Shown here: positions 24,201 to 27,658 of the stretch, in pieces
Position numbering within the stretch: the stretch's first letter is position 1
Layout of the letters: every line of letters starts with the position of its first letter
Source: Discostella pseudostelligera
Taxonomy: Eukaryota; Bacillariophyta; Thalassiosirophyceae; Thalassiosirales; Thalassiosiraceae
Direction of reading: 5' to 3'
Assembly: GCA_036940085.1 (NCBI GenBank)
Contig: JALLBK010000065.1
Coordinates: forward strand, 1-27,658
DNA: 27,658 nucleotides
Notes under the pieces: model-generated
What the model saw: the letters and a program-made list of their open reading frames with translations, nothing else
What the model was told of the DNA's origin: nothing
The model's database searches: none
Position numbers and translations under genes: made by a program

Positions 24201-26619
24201 AATGATACTATCAATGGAGGAGACGACGATGATGTGATTCTTGGGGATAATGGAGAGATTGTGAGAGAGGTCGAGACTATTGCAACTGATCATCCTTGGA
24301 CTGTCCACATCTGGAAGCGATATCCAGATCCATTTCAGTCAGAGAAGATTCGTGATGTGAGGCGCTACGATGACATTGATTACGTTCAAGGCGACGATCG
24401 GCTTAAAGGCGGAAAGGGGAACGACATACTCCATGGGCAGAGAGGAGATGACTGGATTGATGGCAACGAGGGTGATGGTAAGTATGACAGAACGCTGCTA
24501 CCCCCTTATTCATCCTTATCTTCGCTTCAGCTCACTTGATTGTCTTCGTTCGGGCCACGAACAGATGAGCTATATGGTGAGCTCGGGAACGACAGATTAG
24601 ACGGAGGCGATGGGGACGATATCCTTATAGGTGATATCGGTCACTCGTTGCGGCGGTATTCGGGGACAGTCCCACTTACCAAGAGCAGCGGTGATGTTTG
24701 GCACAAAGACATTGTGCTTGAAGAACAAGGAAACATCACAAGCATAACCAGAATTTCCCAGACGGTCAACACGTCAATAATAGATGCTGAGTCTATTGCC
24801 GCCGCAAGTTTACTATTTGTTGCCACGGGGTGGGCAAACGGAACGAAGGCCAACTCTTCTGGTGTATGGCCGACAGATTTGTTCACCTACACATTAGAAC
24901 AGGCATATGACGACTTTCTTATCGGTGGTTCGGGGAACGACACACTGATTGGTCAAAGGGGAAATGACAAGCTTTATACAGGTGCGGGCATTCAAACATA
25001 TTGGTGTTCTTGATTTTACGATTGTCATCAATCTCAAACACAATTACTTGCGTGCCATCTCGTACTTAGGCCTTGGTACTAGTGTCGCCATTGGTGATGC
25101 AGGAACCAATTTTGTGACAGTATCCATGGACATACCGAGAATTTTCCAGATTTATAGATCCTTCAAGAGCCCTCCTGATAGCGGGTACGCCCCAAACTTT
25201 CCCAAGTTTGGTTTTGCATTCACAAGTGATTTTGACCTTCACCCGCACCCGCAACGTCTCACCGATGCGCAAGGGTTGTCTTTGATTGATGAGCTACTAA
25301 CGATGGGCGATGTTACAAAATCAAACGTTTTAAGAGACATCATTGGCATTTCAAGCATCAACACTGAGAATGATTTTTGCATGCTCCCCATGTTCAAAGT
25401 CATCCCTGGATTTGTGAGTGAGACGCACATGCTTCACGGGAACGACATTATTGAATCAATCGGCACCGATGTCATCATTGGCGATGACATTCGAGGCTTC
25501 GATGCAGTGGATTTGTCTGAGTTATCCGACATTCAAAATTCAAGGCAGGTATTAGACAACCTCATTGTGGATCTCAGTATTAGACTGAGTACGCTTGGCT
25601 ACGATAGTGAATTTTACTCGAAGTTCTCCAATCGGACAAGTCGGCCTGTAGAATTCAATTTGACCGTTGGATGCGACCGCATTACTACAAGCGAAGGTTC
25701 AAATGCATTTGTTGTCGGAGATACTCTTACTCTTATTGGAAGAACATTCCTAGGGGCATCGTTCCCTGATCCTTTGATTCACATCCCACAACTGTTCGAG
25801 CGTATCAGGGATGTTCAGCAGGCTCTAGTGGATTTACATTATGCACTCTACGAAATTCATGTTAATTTGCTCCGTCGATCTCAGCAAGATCTCTCGACTA
25901 ACTTCAAATTAGCTCAGCAACCCCTCCACCGACTTAAATTGGCAGACGATGTCTTTACTTCCAAGGGTAACGGTACTGTTGTGGGAGATTCCGCAACTTT
26001 ATATTTTCAGATTGACAGTCCATCACCAGGCTTTTCATTTAACTACTTGGACAACAACATCAAGAAAAATCTAGAGGTGCTGATTACTGAGAGGCAGAAT
26101 CGACGGCAACTTGCGTTGGAAAACCATGTTATGAAGGAATTGGTACCAACCGTCACTCTTTCAAACCAGGAAGTGAGCGAGCTTCCATTTGCAGATGTGC
26201 CATATTATCTCTCTGTTGGCAATGACGGTATTGATCTTTTTGCGAATTCCGTTGTGGCCATTGGAGACTTTGGAGCTTTTGGCATTGTATTCAGTGAAAG
26301 TGGAACCTCAAATAATTTACCAGCGCTGCGCAAGTACCACAACTCAGTCTCCAACCTACGAAAAATGCCGTCAGTACAATCATTTTTGCCTGCCCTTTCA
26401 TCCTTGGATAACGTGGATAGGTTCTTCTATCAGCGGTACACTAGCGCTATGAAAACGCAAGTCAAACCTAAGCTACACGGAGATACTTTTGTTGGACGTT
26501 CTAGTGAAAACGTCATGCTTGGGGACACATTGACAGCATGCATGATTGGATTCAATAGTGGAGAGCAGACTATTAGAGACAAGACGATTGATTTTTATGA
26601 CACATTTTTGAATGCCTAG
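216..26619 (+). CDS. Giant secreted modular protein, 30 exons: beta-rich repeats, Calx-beta-like and RTX calcium-binding array
   Basis: Joined exons: 216-218, 383-1205, 1280-2449, 2536-3072, 3153-3621, 3696-5065, 5168-5794, 5877-6856, 6937-7137, 7213-7768, 7851-10367, 10458-10579, 10679-12617, 12711-13457, 13525-13546, 13630-14027, 14098-14245, 14315-14436, 14517-15180, 15263-15430, 15526-15867, 15950-18640, 18713-18848, 18940-18964, 19064-21003, 21084-23196, 23275-24117, 24190-24477, 24565-24981, 25070-26619. They sum to 23,928 nt, or 7,975 residues plus TAG. Every junction is GT..AG and keeps frame. The N-terminus (MRVRQLLHLTLLATPVLGG) looks like a signal peptide. Residues about 30-4640 are beta-rich modules with helical linkers, about 4640-6940 are solenoid and Calx-beta-like regions, and about 6770-7460 are RTX nonapeptides. 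NxS/T sequons are frequent and I see no membrane anchor near the end. I infer an extracellular, calcium-dependent structural or adhesive role. RTX repeats alone do not imply a toxin. Splice calls are by eye, and intron 14 and the start are the weakest. Confidence 0.82.
383..1205 (+). CDS. Exon 2: signal peptide and first beta-rich module
   Basis: Residues 2-275. It begins with the hydrophobic stretch LLHLTLLATPVLGG followed by a mature-like acidic sequence, so cleavage is expected near the GGGSC region. It then holds a helical segment (ALDAIETRVSDEVDAVF) and beta-rich sequence with several N-glycosylation sequons (NGT, NIT, NVS, NLS). It ends with VGVRAHDVNIFDSNP, the first example of a module-closing 'xVRxxDxxxFD' motif. 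Intron 2 (74 bp, phase 1, GTAAGT) follows. Confidence 0.85.
1280..2449 (+). CDS. Exon 3: second beta-rich module
   Basis: Residues 276-665. A CNF..DLINSVE segment opens a helical part, then come SRRLD (1531-1545) and QRLLLL (1573-1590), two candidate processing sites. After these is an alternating beta segment (VGVDVDLRLEN), another helical piece, and the closing motif LFDDNDLFDEED. The exon is 390 codons with phase 1 at both ends, so it could be duplicated or skipped without frameshift. Intron 3 is 86 bp. Confidence 0.87.
2536..3072 (+). CDS. Exon 4: linker with very basic stretch, start of third module
   Basis: Residues 666-844. It opens with KNELFHLCAEIEV, then a strongly basic segment (about 2676-2804) rich in Arg/His that contains RRSL and QRRLD, and then VTGGYNGAELFVKLQV, where a beta module begins. 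The basic piece stands out in an otherwise acidic protein and may be a propeptide or a cleavage or binding region. The exon is symmetric, phase 1-1 (179 codons). Intron 4 is 80 bp. Confidence 0.85.
3153..3621 (+). CDS. Exon 5: beta-rich module ending in IRDDD motif
   Basis: Residues 845-1000. A helical entry (TPVQVYNILFSGQRM) is followed by alternating beta sequence (KLALSASVSGSLNLAGVATL) and the closing motif ISIRDDDLFSPELP. The next codon is split AT|C by intron 5 (3622-3695, phase 2, GTAAGT..ATAG). Confidence 0.87.
3696..5065 (+). CDS. Exon 6: beta-rich module with helical linkers
   Basis: Residues 1001-1457. It starts with an amphipathic linker (NPIDDLFDNITQALSDIA), then a segment of mixed helix with EQERAEL and SKKASIAYCSELKGLLWDKL. 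Later come beta-rich stretches (VSFDLDVGESESGSLSLDV) and a helical DSDFEGLTTSL-like part. No enzyme motif is visible. Intron 6 (5066-5167, 102 bp, phase 1, GTAAGC..CCAG) follows. Confidence 0.87.
5168..5794 (+). CDS. Exon 7: beta module and first Pro-Ser linker
   Basis: Residues 1458-1666. Beta-rich sequence (FAGTFHAAVNVGVEGIPVEL) is followed by a short helix (DTLIGLLEELK). A Pro/Ser-rich linker at about 5629-5685 (WPSLSPSVQPSLFPSPSP) comes next, then a new Cys-containing entry segment. It is a symmetric phase 1-1 exon of 209 codons. The donor is GTACGC, intron 7 is 82 bp. Confidence 0.86.
5629..5685 (+). repeat. Pro-Ser linker 1 (coding)
   Basis: The encoded segment WPSLSPSVQPSLFPSPSP is low in complexity, with Pro-Ser pairs every 3-5 residues. 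It separates two beta modules and is probably an extended, possibly O-glycosylated spacer. Confidence 0.85.
5877..6856 (+). CDS. Exon 8: beta module with RRFL site
   Basis: Residues 1667-1993. The helix DLQAALKSLATLLG leads into alternating beta sequence. The closing motif LTMTDDDIFTQPLP lies at about 6396-6437 and resembles the IRDDD ends of other modules. A helical linker then carries DRRFLQE (6674-6694), a candidate processing site. The exon ends in phase 0 at FEL. Intron 8 is 6857-6936. Confidence 0.86.
6937..7137 (+). CDS. Exon 9: short helical linker
   Basis: Residues 1994-2060: DAFEIIDLVGDFFDRIADED followed by an acidic beta entry ending in FRLGVSLK. It is followed by intron 9 (75 bp), which has no in-frame stop, so an ORF caller would read exons 9 and 10 as one. 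The donor GTACAT, the acceptor TTTTAAG and the Cys/Phe-rich low-Asp translation of the gap argue that it is a real intron. Confidence 0.75.
7213..7768 (+). CDS. Exon 10: beta module
   Basis: Residues 2061-2245. It contains ISYGDHSVGVRDSSLAVSIE, a variant of the VR-D module motif, then a Ser/Thr-rich loop, a long beta run and the linker FSVGDAPTALVGLFGVVKEA. The FSVG segment matches ...QFSVGPFDD at the start of exon 6, which suggests repeated modules. Intron 10 is 7769-7850, phase 1. Confidence 0.83.
7851..10367 (+). CDS. Exon 11: large exon with two modules, two RR-x-L sites and the main Pro-Ser linker
   Basis: Residues 2246-3084 (839 codons, phase 1-1). The order is: a helical segment (GELSVSVPRLALPYLVFNRV); a basic stretch with RRKL (8330-8341) and RRSL (8423-8434) bracketing about 30 residues; a beta module ending QYVDDNILDDDRPTP; a Pro-Ser linker at 9358-9560 with repeated PSxxPS; a second module with a Cys pair (CPSC); and the closing motif LSIRDDDVFDDNPP. 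Intron 11 is 90 bp. Confidence 0.88.
9358..9560 (+). repeat. Pro-Ser linker 2 (coding), PSxxPS repeats
   Basis: About 65 residues dominated by Pro, Ser, Thr and Gln. They include PSQHPSSSPSFSPS and PSSAPSGTSIPSQHP, the second containing the PSQHP unit again. Such PSxxPS tracts are a hallmark I associate with diatom and other stramenopile secreted proteins. It lies between two modules of exon 11. Confidence 0.9.
10458..10579 (+). CDS. Exon 12: helical linker
   Basis: Residues 3085-3125, an amphipathic helix-like stretch (LLVEAMRNKAFEANIPLMN) ending NNLFEFF in phase 0. It is followed by intron 12 (99 bp), the second intron without an in-frame stop. The donor GTGAGT and acceptor TTGCGCAG are both good. 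Confidence 0.77.
10679..12617 (+). CDS. Exon 13: Cys-bearing domain then long beta module
   Basis: Residues 3126-3771. A Cys-rich part comes first (CSVTMCLTSQCQ and YHNCDCD). Next is the helix RFKTLQDLADRMGKVL, which introduces a beta region (VSIKYSEG...SLLFGIAFEG..LGDLASVKVQDASFDF). This order (TLQDL helix, 'LGDLA' strand, 'F-ATV') recalls modules I remember from giant bacterial exoproteins. It ends with a helical linker (LLQQALELLVG) and a Cys motif (CSGCADSSG). Intron 13 is 12618-12710. Confidence 0.87.
12711..13457 (+). CDS. Exon 14: beta module
   Basis: Residues 3772-4020. It is beta-rich (SLGVGLEYSRLRKTKVVPYI, ETELEFACTIGPFGADVHANV), with a helical linker and then YEVEVSLDIPSFIGAPITC. 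The 3' end is the least certain boundary in the gene. I chose donor GTATAC at 13458 (67-bp intron, phase 1). Donor GTGCGC at 13440 (85-bp intron, also phase 1) is an alternative that would delete six residues. Confidence 0.72.
13525..13546 (+). CDS. Exon 15: 22-bp micro-exon
   Basis: Residues 4021-4027. Without this exon the frame of exon 14 hits TGA at 13544. With it, the splice joins make ILLMDPEAIVKAVDGLF across exons 15-16. The 'LxDPEAIVxxxD' pattern is one I recall as a recurring connector in giant bacterial RTX exoproteins, which supports the join. The acceptor AACAAG is weak and the donor GTAAGT is strong. It enters in phase 1 and leaves in phase 2. Confidence 0.68.
13630..14027 (+). 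CDS. Exon 16: helical linker domain
   Basis: Residues 4028-4160. A mostly helical connector (AIVKAVDGLFSEVEKYSFG, then TVADLIADGLNEVLSEINVL) runs into a strand ending MWTIPLG. The order resembles the helical part between beta modules in bacterial relatives, including the 'DPEAIV' start and the 'G-Q-S-Y' strand at the next junction. Intron 16 is 14028-14097, 70 bp. Confidence 0.83.
14098..14245 (+). CDS. Exon 17: beta segment
   Basis: Residues 4161-4209, too short for a simple ORF search. The joined reading gives GQSYIVTLPELDFEIGNDG and then a strand pair ending LAIGFDEESG. It is phase 1 in, phase 2 out. The flanking acceptor is GCTTCAG and the donor GTAAGC. Alternating hydrophobic and acidic residues match neighbouring beta modules. 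Confidence 0.82.
14315..14436 (+). CDS. Exon 18: beta segment
   Basis: Residues 4210-4250, also too short for a simple ORF search. The joined reading begins GFFLYTFPDEGAELFITADM and ends YFLDFDLVD. It continues the exon 17 strand pattern. Acceptor is TTTGCAG, donor GTAAGT, phase 2 in and 1 out. Intron 18 is 14437-14516. Confidence 0.82.
14517..15180 (+). CDS. Exon 19: beta module with RRKL site
   Basis: Residues 4251-4471. It reads VNIGFGAGVTIDVDKEIALR, then a helical or mixed segment, a basic cluster with KRRGRKMKD and DRRKLE (14858-14875), a Cys pair (SGCVDDALPDGFGPTCEV) and a linker to ISDLAGKR. The basic cluster with RRKL is a candidate processing site. Intron 19 is 15181-15262, phase 2, donor GTACGA. 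Confidence 0.84.
15263..15430 (+). CDS. Exon 20: helical linker
   Basis: Residues 4472-4527, read by frame-consistent splicing on both sides. It has the helix ISVLDIAELSSKAAKTVTTV and then SVYKSLVSFYEKFSGGDN, ending at a Cys near CVFTPGNG. Acceptor is TTTTACAG, donor GTACGT, phase 2 on both sides. Confidence 0.82.
15526..15867 (+). CDS. Exon 21: Cys-rich segment
   Basis: Residues 4528-4641. Cysteines cluster in CISVTFVAPDCIGNCTSC and then KCKARQLKCKG, unlike the largely Cys-poor surroundings, so a small disulphide-bonded unit is likely. RQLLG and HRFLVDS resemble the R-x-L processing pattern. It is symmetric, phase 2-2 (114 codons). Intron 21 is 15868-15949. Confidence 0.84.
15950..18640 (+). 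CDS. Exon 22: transition into acidic solenoid-like repeats
   Basis: Residues 4642-5538. The first part (to about 16480) is a beta domain (TVTVVITFGVSVTIDYAIVL, later YVRLSAYIQVGIFLGFIEIV) of a kind I recall just before the repeats in giant bacterial exoproteins. Then NRRLEL (16716-16733) is a candidate cleavage site. After it come imperfect Gly-Asp repeats (GGDDTIVIG, GGGGDDIVNVF, YAGDDSIIIR, GGAGNDLVQIFG, GDSGNDTLKLDG) typical of a calcium-binding beta-roll or solenoid. KRKRLLL lies at 18264-18284. Intron 22 is 72 bp. Confidence 0.88.
18713..18848 (+). CDS. Exon 23: short solenoid segment
   Basis: Residues 5539-5584. The joined reading starts IHIPGNPDSSLERVN and ends EVHFDDTIATM in phase 0. 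Acceptor is CTTGCAG, donor GTGAGG. An in-frame TAG at 18858 shows that the reading cannot simply continue. Confidence 0.8.
18940..18964 (+). CDS. Exon 24: 25-bp micro-exon
   Basis: Residues 5585-5592, DVFGGPNN plus one base. It is bounded by acceptor TTGTGCAG and donor GTAAGA, enters in phase 0 and leaves in phase 1. Exon 23 (phase 0 out) and exon 25 (needs phase 1 in) cannot be joined in frame without it. Joined reading: ATM-DVFGGPNN-DTFKVG. Confidence 0.75.
19064..21003 (+). CDS. Exon 25: solenoid repeats and Calx-beta-like domains
   Basis: Residues 5593-6239. RTX-like pieces come first (GGYGNDTFDV, NGDSDNDSFVV, GLEGDDEFYVLS). Then, from about 19850, are at least two Calx-beta-like domains. 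Their hallmark late strands are VVSAIDDVWAEGDQYVNI (about 20470-20525) and VVVTAIDDDIEEGVDFL (about 20929-20980), each ending in the acidic 'AIDD..xEG' calcium-binding pattern. Calx-beta folds bind calcium in exchangers and adhesion proteins. Intron 25 (80 bp) is phase 0. Confidence 0.88.
21084..23196 (+). CDS. Exon 26: solenoid, GxFTL-type domain and start of RTX array
   Basis: Residues 6240-6943. The first part has repeats such as LGNGVDSITVDDTSES and GEDGHDTVYISSD. At about 21814-22047 a domain reads SGSFTLSVDKPAIPG.. to DTYAIFFVGERL. I recall this 'GTFTLxF ... YxIxFxG' layout in bacterial giant exoproteins. From about 22690 are dense RTX nonapeptides (GQHGDDILDA, GDGGNDMIHGG, GNEGRDIIFG) with caps FGDYGEVIWYG and FGDFGEVLFD. 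Intron 26 splits an Asp codon within GN|D. Confidence 0.9.
23275..24117 (+). CDS. Exon 27: RTX array
   Basis: Residues 6944-7224. RTX blocks include GNTGNDLAIGG, GDGNDIAIGGFGNDTIDG, GALDDEVYGHRGADLVLGD, GGPDDDILMG and GGGGSDDIYGG. Between them are non-repetitive inserts led by VGDSALLRFH, LGDHGKIVLY and LGDFGLYQDQ. The exon is phase 1-1 (281 codons). Intron 27 is 72 bp. Confidence 0.9.
24190..24477 (+). CDS. Exon 28: RTX array
   Basis: Residues 7225-7320. It has GGDDDDVILGDNGEIVREV (array plus cap), an insert containing TDHPWTVHIWKRYPDP, then YVQGDDRLKGGKGNDILHG and GQRGDDWIDGNEGD. It is phase 1-1, 96 codons, a unit that can be duplicated. The donor GTAAGT splits an Asp codon. Confidence 0.9.
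24565..24981 (+). CDS. Exon 29: last dense RTX block
   Basis: Residues 7321-7459. It begins ELYGELGNDRLDGGDGDDI with cap IGDIGHSLRRY. A non-repetitive insert follows (VWHKDIVLEEQGNI), then GGSGNDTLIGQRGNDKLYTG. It is phase 1-1, 139 codons. The downstream donor GTGCGG is weaker than most, but joining to 25070 gives KLYTG-LGTSVAIGDAG, a sensible continuation. Confidence 0.85.
25070..26619 (+). CDS. Exon 30: C-terminal tail with degenerate RTX caps, ends at TAG
   Basis: Residues 7460-7975. Nonapeptides are nearly absent, yet caps recur: IGDAGTNF, IGDDIRGF, VGDTLTLIG, VGDSATLYF, IGDFGAFG and LGDTLTACM. Each follows a 'GNDIIES'- or 'GSNAFV'-like relic. An NRRQL site lies at about 26098-26112. The stop TAG is at 26617-26619, but the same frame stays open afterwards to 27060. 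No hydrophobic C-terminal anchor is visible. Confidence 0.85.
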
Positions 26620-27060
26620 TATGCTATGTTCTTTGACCCAGATCAGGTGACTGTCCCATCAGGATCGGGACTTCCAGTCTGGGTGGGTCAGTATTCCAAT
26701 GACAATGTCAATGGGACTGTCACAAAAGTCAACGTAGATGATAGAGTACAAGCGCGGGCTCGGAAATTCTTTGACACCCACGCAGTCGCCAAACAAGCAA
26801 CAACTGATTTGTACCAATACACAATTCCGTACCCGTTTGAGGTTGATCATAAGTTCAAACATGGTTGCTTTGACCCGGGAACCTCGTATATTCCTTCTCA
26901 CACTAAGTCAATCTACAAGGCATCTTTGGATGAGGAACTTAGCCAGACCAAAAGACCAACCATTAGACTGCTTGGCAATCGTCGTCGTTCGGAGGTACTG
27001 ACGTCACCATTTCACATGAATATGCTACGACATGGTCAAGAACGTCCTGCATATGAGTAA
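26620..27060 (+). other. Same-frame open continuation after the TAG (possible C-terminus beyond a premature or leaky stop)
   Basis: From 26620 the frame of exon 30 stays open for 146 codons to TAA at 27058-27060. The translation is protein-like: VTVPSGSGLPVWVGQYSNDN, a helical DRVQARARKFFDTH and RRRSEVLTSP. I looked for an intron that removes the TAG and found no GT..AG pair that keeps this frame with a credible donor. Either the gene ends at 26619 and this is 3' UTR, or the stop is a recent mutation, a sequence error or a readthrough site. It could also be a small separate ORF with ATG at 26626, which I think less likely. Confidence 0.5.
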
Positions 27061-27345
27061 GAAGATGGGCGCATCCATCACATTGGAGACTACCATAGGG
27101 ATGTTAAAATAATCACTCGGTGTCAGATTGCTCTCTTCCCACTTTGTTGCGATCATTCCTATCTTACACCGTCATCGATGCTGTTCAATTTCTCGTTGAA
27201 ATTTGTCAGGCAGTGGGCGACAAGCCGATCACACAGCCCATTGATACGTGAAGAAGTCACATGAGTGTTGGTGCCGATGACTATGGGTGTATGTGTACTG
27301 GTCATTTTTTTGGCAATAGCTCAATTATTTGTGGATGGGCTGGCA
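27061..27345 (+). other. 3' UTR or intergenic sequence
   Basis: No ORF of useful length, RNA gene or repeat was recognised here. No canonical AATAAA polyadenylation signal is visible just after the TAA. AAAATAATCA near 27105 is the nearest A-rich candidate, and it is weak. Confidence 0.5.
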
Positions 27346-27562
27346 ACTATGGAATTGCCGACAGACAGATAACGTGTTGAACTCACTATGGACTTTGTCG
27401 ACAGACAGACAACGCAAACACATTGAACTCACTATGGAATTTGTCAACGGACAGACAATGTGTTGAACTCACTATGGAATTGCCGACGGACAGATAATGT
27501 GTTGAACTCACTATGGACTTTGTCGACAACCCTAACTATGGAATTATTTGTCAACAGACAAG
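27346..27562 (+). repeat. Degenerate tandem repeat, unit about 39-46 bp
   Basis: Six units each begin ACTATGGA, at 27346, 27385, 27431, 27471, 27510 and 27535. The first four are full length (39, 46, 40 and 39 bp) and end TTGAACTC. The last two are truncated (25 and 28 bp). Each core carries GTCGACAGACAGA-type sequence. Units 1 and 4 are nearly identical, as are the starts of units 2 and 5, so an alternating two-unit history is possible. Confidence 0.88.
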
Positions 27563-27658
27563 CCGATCGGGGCTGCGCCGCTGTTGGAACTCTCCCCAAT
27601 GGCTATACCAGGAGCGCCCCATTGCCCCGACTACAGACAGACGCACATCACACGTACC
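27563..27658. other. Window end, nothing recognised
   Basis: GC-richer flank after the tandem repeat. I see no gene or motif. A further ACAGACAGACG at 27633 resembles the repeat core. Confidence 0.4.

Larger units (their letters stand above)
22690..24990 (+). repeat. RTX (hemolysin-type) calcium-binding nonapeptide array in the coding sequence
   Basis: Repeats of the form GGxGxDxIxx run through exons 26-29, for example GGGGSDDIYGG, GGKGNDILHG, GQRGDDWIDG, GELGNDRLDGGDGDDILIGD and GSGNDTLIGQRGNDKL. In known proteins each turn binds Ca2+ between repeats and folds as a parallel beta-roll on secretion into calcium-rich medium. Here the blocks are separated by inserts of about 40-100 residues that each start with a 'GDxG' cap. 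The coordinates include introns 26-28. Confidence 0.92.

Noticed and set aside
22690..24990. Calling the gene an RTX cytolysin or toxin
   Set aside because: RTX nonapeptides are shared by adhesins, enzymes and S-layer proteins. No pore-forming, acyltransferase or secretion-system gene or domain is visible.
26504..26677. An intron that would remove the TAG at 26617
   Set aside because: I tried donors at 26491, 26504, 26512, 26558 and 26619 with acceptors at 26619, 26646, 26662, 26677 and others. In-frame combinations have poor donors, and combinations with the good donor GTATGC at 26619 hit stops soon after or do not keep the frame.
1464..26901. Many minus-strand ORFs of 60-154 codons
   Set aside because: All lie opposite well-supported exons, have low-complexity or Ser/Arg-rich shadow composition, and show no domain. 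They are expected from long exons with biased codons.
26626..27060. Separate 144-codon gene beginning at ATG 26626
   Set aside because: It starts six bases after the TAG in the identical frame with no room for a promoter. A continuation of the large ORF or 3' UTR is simpler.
27346..27562. CRISPR array
   Set aside because: The whole unit repeats with only short variable parts. There are no unique spacers of even length, and the context is eukaryotic.

Overview
The window looks like nuclear DNA from a diatom or a close stramenopile relative. It is dominated by one very large, spliced, plus-strand gene. The reasons are: 29 short introns (67-164 bp) with GT..AG ends and mostly GTAAG/GTGAG/GTATG-type donors; two Pro-Ser 'PSxxPS' low-complexity linkers of the kind common in diatom secreted proteins; and many R-R-x-L or R-x-L motifs resembling diatom pro-protein cleavage sites. 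I could run no database search, so the lineage call is an inference.

I could join 30 exons with consistent reading phase from an ATG at 216-218 to a TAG at 26617-26619. The summed coding length is 23,928 nt, an exact multiple of three, giving a predicted 7,975-residue protein. The start is uncertain: exon 1 is open in the same frame to the left window edge and has further in-frame ATGs at 108, 120 and 177. The end is also uncertain: the same frame stays open for 146 more codons after the TAG, to a TAA at 27058-27060.

Layout. 1-382: leader or exon 1, with an 11-Gly codon run and intron 1. 383-15867: exons 2-21, a long series of beta-rich, Asp/Ser/Leu-rich modules with short helical connectors, ending in a Cys-rich piece. 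15950-18640: exon 22, a transition into a repetitive acidic beta-solenoid-like region. 18713-21003: two small exons, then a large exon with Calx-beta-like domains. 21084-25069: further solenoid and then a dense RTX-type (GGxGxDxxx) calcium-binding array. 25070-26619: a tail that loses most RTX nonapeptides but keeps the 'GD' cap motifs. 26620-27060: same-frame open continuation. 27346-27562: tandem repeat of about 39-46 bp. 27563-27658: nothing recognised.

The likely product is a giant secreted or cell-surface protein whose C-terminal part should bind calcium and fold as a rod. From memory of family architecture, not a search, the order of modules resembles very large bacterial RTX/Calx-beta exoproteins. 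The modules in question are 'LxDPEAIV' segments with helical linkers, a 'GQSY' beta segment, solenoid, Calx-beta, GxFTL-type domain and RTX array. Here that architecture is cut by 29 spliceosomal introns and carries diatom-style linkers and processing motifs. A bacterial-type giant exoprotein domesticated by a eukaryotic alga, perhaps processed into several chains, is the most interesting thing in the window. No other gene, RNA gene, CRISPR array or mobile element could be supported.
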